Positions 58,219 to 64,000 of a DNA stretch of 64,000 nt are shown piece by piece. Made by a program: the position numbers and the translations under genes. Position 1 is the first letter of the stretch; every line of letters starts with the position of its first letter. The stretch is from Cantharellus purpuraceus. Its lineage: Eukaryota > Basidiomycota > Agaricomycetes > Cantharellales > Hydnaceae. The notes under the pieces were generated by a model. It was not told the origin of the DNA. It worked only from the letters and a program-made list of their open reading frames with translations, and ran no database searches. The stretch lies in assembly GCA_025174535.1 (NCBI GenBank), contig JALBUN010000011.1, positions 62,001 through 126,000 of the forward strand, written 5' to 3'.

Positions 58219-59754
58219 ACTAAGGCATTATCCAGTCATATCCAGTGTCCATATTCTTGTCGTTTTCTCCGCCTGGGATACCTTGGTGCGTCACATCACC
58301 ATGTGAGTCACTGCCGCCTCCTCCGTGGCTCGCAGTGGTAGCGTTCCCGTAGACTAACTTGTAGGGCAATACTGCGCACTCATAGTAATGGGTCAAGTCC
58401 ATGTGTTATTTCGCCGGAAGAGTGGCTTCAAGTGATTAGCTGGCTCAGGTAATCAATGCCTGCCACGCTACTTCCGATGTTGGTTTGGGTAGCGCACAGC
58501 CAGTCAACCTGGAGTCTGGAACGTGCGGGTCGTGTCAAACCAAGCTAGAGATTGACGTCAAAATAGGCAAAACAGGGAGTTCATCCAAAGAAAGATTCAT
58601 ACCTTTTAGAGGACACGAGCGCTTTCGATTGCAATTTCCAGCGTTCGAGGTCACGGCAAAGATAGTGTAATCATCTCCAATCGCTCCAAAGTATTTCAGT
58701 GCTGTCCCGAAGACAACTTTATCCATCGGTCCCGTGCTTGTCACTTCGAATCGAGCCAAACCCTCGATCCAGGACTGACGGCTACATTGCTTGCAGACCG
58801 TGCTAGCGTTTCGAGTATGAGTGTGACACTCAATAATATTGATCAAGTTGTCGTCTGGCTGCCGTCGTATCCAACAATCGTCACCCGCATTCTGGTGGCA
58901 ACTTCCCGCGGAAATTCATTGACTTACACGTACTTGCCCCATAAGGGTCGATACGTGAAATTATGGAGACAATACCGGTATGCTGTACGTCATATGTCTC
59001 TACTCCCCAGATTGATACATCTGAGACCTGTTGTGAGTAAATGCCAATTATCCAGATACAGCGAAAATATACCTCGATGATGGATCGGTCTCTAAGTCCA
59101 CTTTCGGAGCGCATCCATCAATGGAAAGAAGGCGATCAAGTCTATCTCGTCTGATCTTTCTAGGCATATGAAATATGATTCACGCCGAAAGGATTGAGCG
59201 GTGCCTTGGGGGTAAGTGCGTCAGTTAAAGTTCACACTTGTCTCCCGATGTCCACTTACAGAACCCATTTGGTATCGGAAAGTGCACAGGTCCATCTTGA
59301 CTGATCTCTAAGGACATGGAATGCCCATGATTCAAACTGAATGGGATTGAGCACTTGCCTTGCGAGTAGATGCCGAAGGTAAAACTCACATTTGTCAACT
59401 GGATCAAATCCCTTTAACGGTTCCCCCGCAGTCTCTGTACACATAGAATTCTTATAGGCTTAGAAGTGTAGCGTGAGAGTTGTCGATTGACTCGTTGGAC
59501 GTTGATGGGATAGGAATGGTGTGAACGACAGCACGCTGAGGAAGCCATTCCAAACACGCGGATGCCTCGTAGCCCATCCTTCCCAGTCCTCTATGAAAAG
59601 TGTATAAGTGAGAGTGTTTCCAAATAGCTTTAAAAGATTGAGCACCTGTGTCGGCCAGGGGAAGGAGGAGATTGAGGTGAAAGCTTGAGGCTTGGAGGAT
59701 GGATCTTCTCAGAAAGAAGAGCATACATATCGAGGGATTTTCCCCCCGCATCAT
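58219..59754 (-). pseudogene. Unidentified intron-broken gene remnant (right-arm copy)
   Basis: All frames match the left-arm copy at 24915-26450 residue for residue. The function is unrecognised. The perfect match, compared with the diverged outer arm, points to recent copying or gene conversion between the arms. Confidence 0.4.
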
Positions 59755-59947
59755 CCTGGGACCAGGATGTCATGCAATCCAGCAAGTGTGAGTTGTCATG
59801 CATCGTGGCTCAAACTTGAACACACAAGCTCAGACTCAAGCGCCTACATATCGCGCAATTTATTCTGCTACCCTTCTTACTTTACATCTGCTTGAAAAAC
59901 TTGTTCATCCCTTCCGCAAAGGTATGTACGCCTAACACACTACCAAA

Positions 59948-60820
59948 ATGTATGCCTCACGTTCATACGACATAGATCTTCAAGTTACTCCCGATAGGGG
60001 TTATACCAGCAGCCCTCACGGAATGATGACCCCTCAAGGAATGACAACCCCTCGAGAAATCATGCCGCAATTCTCTAGCTCCACTAGTTCTTCTGTTCCA
60101 CGGCTTCACGCTTGGAAACGCTGGCATATTATTCCTTGACGCCTTGCCCCCTCCGGCCGTGCCCCCTCTGGCCGTCAGCCAAGAGGAGAGCGGTCACGCA
60201 CTCGGTTGGCCAGTACGTCCCCTTCACGGACCGCCTCCTCCCCCAGTGATTCCTTGCCATGGTATGTGTATGCGAGAGCTTGCCTCTATGCTAGTGGTGC
60301 CCTCGCCTAAATGGAGTCGCCACGCACATTCGAGTACGATTACCTAGACAAGGCAAGAAGCTATCAGGTGTCCCTCGGAACAACCAGTACAAGGTGAGTG
60401 GAGGTCGAACGGTCTACTTCCATGCTTAAGCCTAACATTCATGCCGCAATTCTCTAGCTCTTCTGTTCCACAGCTTCACGCACAGCAACACTGGCCTATT
60501 CCTTGACGTTTGCCTTTCTCCCTCCGGGCATGAGCCAAGAGCAGAACGGTCAAGTACTAATCGTACTCGGTTGGCCAGTACGTCCCCTTCACTGACCGCC
60601 TTCCCCTCTGACTCTTGTTCCAGTAGTGAAACCTATGCCAGTTCACCCCCAGTGATTCCTTGCTGTTGTCGTGTCAGATGTATGCGAGAGCTTGCCTTAG
60701 TGCTAGTGGCGTCCTCGCAACCCAGACAAAGCAAGAAACTATCAGGTGTCCCTCGGAAACAGCCAGTACATGGTGAGTGGAGGTCGAACGGTCTGCTTCC
60801 ATGCTCAAGTCTAACATTCA
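59948..60820 (+). pseudogene. Small unidentified gene with tandem duplication (right-arm copy)
   Basis: ATG 59948 opens MYASRSYDIDLQVTPDRGY..., followed by MPQFSSSTSSSVPRL. A second unit with atgccgcaattctctagctc starts near 60441. Both units end in a splice-donor-like gtgagtggag (about 60410 and 60772). It differs from the left-arm copy by substitutions and small indels, more so in the second unit. No family is recognised. Confidence 0.45.
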
Positions 60821-60899
60821 TATAACAGGGAGATCGCCTTTTTTCATTGATAAATAGAAATACAACATTCATATCACTATATCGAACTCGATTTCCAGA

Positions 60900-62165
60900 A
60901 GCCGCTTTGCCAGCATGTCTTATATATCAAACTAAAATCCATGTCAGCACGAGGAATATCTGGCCGAGAAATGACAAAAAGCACCTGCACGTGCATAGAA
61001 TAAGGCCACGGCGTCGATTGCCCTTTGCTATCAATGTATAATTTTTGAGAAGTGCCGTGCAGGTTTTGGTGAAGCTGGAGAGGGGTGTTACCGACAGCTA
61101 GCACGGGGAAAGAAACTTCTGCTTACCGTGCCAGTTGTCCTGACGCACCAGGCGCGCGTCTCAAGTTCTTTTGGCTAAACACCGCTCGAAGAACACGCGC
61201 CATCGTCTTGTTTGAGAAGTCCTGGTCCAACGACCTGCATTCCAAGTCAAAGGGGGATACCTACTTGCGGCTAGTGTACGTACGAGTGCGCTCCTGGAAC
61301 GAAGGATAACTCGGATGGTGGTCTTTGAGGATTCACAGTGCCGGCATCAGGTCCCGCCTGCCGCAAGTAGTTGAACAATCAGGAGAGGAAATGATATGAG
61401 CGAATACTTACATCCACAAGAGCGGCGGCCAAATTAACGAAGACCCTCTCGCCTCCTGACACTTGGACTGTCTGGACATTGGTATTGGTGCGAGCCTCTC
61501 TAAGCACTCCCGCAATCTGTCTCAAACGCTCATCAGCCTTGCAGTCGCAAAAGTCGGGCAGCGGGGAGAACTCGCCGGAGGATCGAGGCCTGGTCAATCG
61601 TTAGTTGGGCTCAATCTCATAGCATAAAGAATTGCACATACGCAAGGCCTCTTGCACATATCCTATCAACAAGCTCTCCGTTTCTTCGCTGACAGGACGA
61701 CCAGCCAGAGCAACAATGGCATCCTTATCGTTCTTTCGTGGAGGGTCGAGATAGAAATTAACGACATGGGTCATGGCTATATGGGAAGATAGTTAGACAG
61801 GATACAACCGCCTTAACGTGTGTCATACCGTGGGCCCAGTTCGCGACCGAGTTGATGGCGATGCCAAAGAGATTATACACAATAGCCCCGCTGTCATCGT
61901 CCAGTTCACCATGGTTGCTACGAACCATTCTGTGAAGGGCATCCTCGATTTCTCGCTTGCCAGCTTCGTGGGCACGCTGACCGGAAAACCGTCTAACAGC
62001 TCCTCGAATGCTAGGGAACTGCATCCCGCCAGTCAGATAGCTGTATTAAACAGTGACGCGAGCACCCACGACAGAATTGATCTCCTTCAATTTTGCTGTA
62101 ACATCACTCAGGAGGCTTTTCGCCCCCTTCTCAGAATGTGTCAGCGCAAACGAAGCGAGTGAGTT
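60900..62165 (-). pseudogene. 3' fragment of a psi-producing oxygenase, P450-like domain (right-arm copy)
   Basis: The better preserved copy. The splice from the NSVANWAH exon into AMTHVVNFYLDPP is in frame here, and the end reads GQSTPWPYSMHVQ. An upstream block FALTHSEKGAKSLLSDVTAK (about 62157-62098), absent from the left arm, extends the domain, but a TAA follows a little downstream. The dioxygenase domain and the normal haem-cysteine motif are missing, so it is not functional. In intact Ppo enzymes this domain isomerises the fatty-acid hydroperoxide into a diol or related oxylipin. Confidence 0.75.
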
Positions 62166-62430
62166 TGATGGTAACAACATGGACCTTTGTTGACATACCA
62201 CAGGCAGTGACCCTCGCCATGCAGATCAGTCTCGGTGACCTCGGGGCAATCACCGGTAAGTGTTACCGGTAAGTGTTTCGCTCGCGGCAGGCTTTTGTCA
62301 TCATCAACGCACCACGCGATAGGCGCGCTCGTGTACCAGCCAACCCTTTCCGCACACAACTATCGGAAGCCTCATTTACGTCTATCCATGCATCTCTCGT
62401 GCCCCCTCCTGCTGATTCATGCATACCTTT

Positions 62431-62591
62431 GTTATTGAAGATAATCCTGCTGGGTTACACAATGATCATAGTATTAACAACATGTGCACTCCGGACACTC
62501 ATGTCCAGAGAAAACACCCTTTGTGATGCTGTTCATGTCAGACTGGCAATCTTTGAAGCTTCCAAGTCCTGGCAGCATTACCTTGAAGGAT
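62431..62591 (+). pseudogene. Gypsy pol fragment, RNase H-like (right-arm copy)
   Basis: Reads MSRENTLCDAVHVRLAIFEA and SKSWQHYLEG, the mirror of 22576-22381. It stops exactly at 62591, where TGTTTTGGAAC, an LTR-B-like terminus, begins. Confidence 0.5.
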
Positions 62592-62893
62592 TGTTTTGGA
62601 ACTGTGAACTTCAACCTAAACTGTGGTGTTAATCACAATCTAAGCTTAGCCTGAGGATGTATGACCTTTCAAGGCTAGCAATAAGCTTGAAACTATTTTA
62701 ACAGAGAACCCAATTAAGAAATTATACTCCAGTGAACAATCACAATCAATGTTGCCACAAGAAGTGAAGCAATAGAGATTTATGCTTGTCACATGTAGTT
62801 CATGCTTTACTGCTGATGCAATGTAAAGTCAAAGATGGACAGGTGTTCAAGGGTTCAGATACTTCAAAGGGGGAAGTAACCTAGTGCCTTAGT
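62592..62893 (-). repeat. LTR-B-like fragment outside the right arm
   Basis: It begins TGTTTTGGAACTGTG and keeps the tggtgttaa...aatcacaatc pattern of the LTR-B terminus, but otherwise diverges and is truncated at repeat E (62894). It probably represents a related LTR subfamily. Confidence 0.5.
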
Positions 62894-63065
62894 ACTGCGG
62901 GTTGAGTGGATTAAAGCTAACAATAATCCCTTCAACGTAAAAAGATAGATATGCACTTGAACACTTCCTTCTGAACAAGCGTATTCACTGTACATGTTTA
63001 TCTGTGATAGAATCAACAGTCAAGGGATATTAATCTCATCTGAAAGAGGTGAGTTAATAGACTGT
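62894..63065. repeat. Second copy of repeat E (5' part)
   Basis: Matches 54051-54220 nearly base for base (actgcgggttgagtgg, agatagat, aacacttccttctgaacaag). After the solo LTR it continues for about 17 bp, to 63609. Confidence 0.75.
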
Positions 63066-63592
63066 TGTTATGACTATATTCATTAACGCCCAGATCCCTG
63101 TCCAATCCACTCAGATCCCTGCACATATGAAATCTATACTCCATTTGGAAACCGCCACATCTCCATCTACCTGTCCAATTGTCACTGCTGATTCTGCCCA
63201 GCTGCCTCTGGTTCCGATTGATGCTGATGAACCTGGACATCCATCCCTGTCAGACTCAGACATCCTCATGTAAGGCTGTTGGCCTCGGAGACCCATCACT
63301 AGAGTAATTATTATTAGATTTCAAATATGTATTTAAGTTGCCTGACTGGGGACTTCATTCCCCAGTTTGAATATCAAATCACACCTAGTTCCTAAGTCCG
63401 ATCCTAACTCTCCAAGTTGTACTCCGTCTCTGAAATCTTGGACACCAGTATTAGTGAGGGCGCAGCACATAAGCTGAAGCCAAGTCCGTTCTGACCCCCA
63501 CAACATACCCAACTCCTTCTCTGACTCCGACCAAACCTCTGAACCAATCTCTGACCCAATCTCCAACCCCCAATCAGACCTAGTGCGTAACA
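63066..63592 (+). mobile_element. Solo LTR-A, TSD ACTGT
   Basis: 527 bp, TGTTATGACT...GTGCGTAACA, inserted in repeat E with ACTGT directly before (63061-63065) and after (63593-63597). The empty site gactgtgttgttga is present in the other repeat E copy near 54217. Confidence 0.95.
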
Positions 63593-63609
63593 ACTGTGTT
63601 GTTGATTTA

Positions 63610-63666
63610 CCTCTGACCCAACCTCCAACCCAATCTCCGACCCCCAATCAGACCTAGTGTGTAACA
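63610..63666 (+). repeat. LTR-A terminal fragment
   Basis: 57 bp matching the last bases of LTR-A (acctccaacc...cctagtgtgtaaca). It directly abuts an LTR-A in opposite orientation, a junction best explained by rearrangement. Confidence 0.75.
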
Positions 63667-64000
63667 GGGTCAGAACAGGACTTGGCTTCAGCTTATGTGC
63701 TGCGCCCTCACTAATACCGGTGTCTGAGATTTTGGAGGCAGAGTACGACTTAGAGAGTTAGGATCAGACTTAGGAACTAGGCGTGATTCAAACTGGGGAA
63801 TGAACTCCCCAGTCGGGCAACTTAAATACATATTTGAAATCTAATAATAATTACTCTGGTGATGGGTCTCCGAGGCCGATGGCCTTACATGAGTATGTCC
63901 AAGTCTGACAGGGACGGATGTCCGGGTTCCTATGGTGATGCTGATGCATCAATTGGAACCAGAGACGGATGGGCGGAATCGGCGGTGACAATCAGACAGG
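63667..64000 (-). repeat. LTR-A, minus orientation, runs off the right edge
   Basis: It starts inside the LTR (gggtcagaacaggacttgg) and matches the 32357 and 40490 LTRs to the window end. The terminal ~90 bp next to the U5 end are missing at the left junction. It may belong to another family-1 element beyond the window. Confidence 0.85.

Larger units (their letters stand above)
56485..62591. repeat. Right arm of the large inverted repeat (partner 22381-28184)
   Basis: Reverse complement of the left arm. The inner ~4 kb (56.5-60.1 kb) shows the same reading frames residue for residue, with visible differences only at its very edge. The outer part has substitutions. It also has 62107-62430 and a 7-bp piece near 61770 that the left arm lacks. 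It is flanked by repeat E inside and by an LTR-B-like sequence outside. Confidence 0.9.

Noticed and set aside
22381..62591. The inverted arms as terminal repeats of one giant DNA transposon
   Set aside because: The outer ends are truncated pol next to LTR sequence, the flanks show no target duplication, and no transposase or tyrosine recombinase gene is seen between the arms.

Overview
The window looks like nuclear DNA of a mushroom-forming basidiomycete (Agaricomycetes). The evidence is densely packed genes with 45-70 bp GT-AG introns, an intron-containing tRNA-Ser(CGA), fungal aminoglycoside-phosphotransferase-like (APH) paralogues, a psi-producing-oxygenase (Ppo) fragment, and chromodomain-bearing Ty3/gypsy retrotransposons. 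The species is not identified.

Positions 1-20800 are host-like. On the minus strand at the left edge lie the first exons of a gene that resembles origin recognition complex subunit 3. Next come a MoCF/MoaB-Mog domain protein (723-1909, +, six exons), the replicative helicase subunit MCM4 (5317-2087, -, eight exons) and a PPX1-type exopolyphosphatase (5385-6769, +, two exons with a GC-AG intron). MCM4 and PPX1 diverge from a 67-bp shared intergenic region. A tRNA-Ser(CGA) lies at 7242-7338 (-). A gene-poor stretch follows, then a predicted nuclear C2H2-like protein (12645-13863). After it come two paralogous APH-fold genes in head-to-head orientation, one a decayed but nearly full-length pseudogene and the other lacking its N-lobe.

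Positions 20800-64000 form a nested retrotransposon cluster. It lies mostly between two inverted-repeat arms (22381-28184 and 56485-62591) that make a roughly 40-kb palindrome-like structure. Each arm carries, from outside in, a gypsy RNase H-like fragment, the P450-like 3' end of a Ppo gene, a small gene with a tandemly duplicated segment, unidentified gene remnants and gag remnants. The inner part of the arms looks identical, whereas the outer part has diverged, and the left arm has two deletions.

The core between the arms contains a full-length family-1 chromovirus (32357-41029, minus strand, TSD TGTCT). It is inserted in an older family-1 copy and carries two open reading frames on the opposite strand between pol and the 3' LTR. 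Next to it are a truncated family-2 chromovirus (41815-45414, -) with an accessory reading frame and a plus-strand family-1 copy (45415-52617) broken by two insertions. Several solo LTRs of three families have readable 5-bp target duplications (CTACA, CCTAT, GACTC, TAACC, ACTGT). All elements carry stop codons, frameshifts or truncations, and LTR copies differ mostly by C/T and G/A changes. The cluster therefore looks old and inactive, shaped by nested insertion, LTR-LTR recombination and cytosine deamination.
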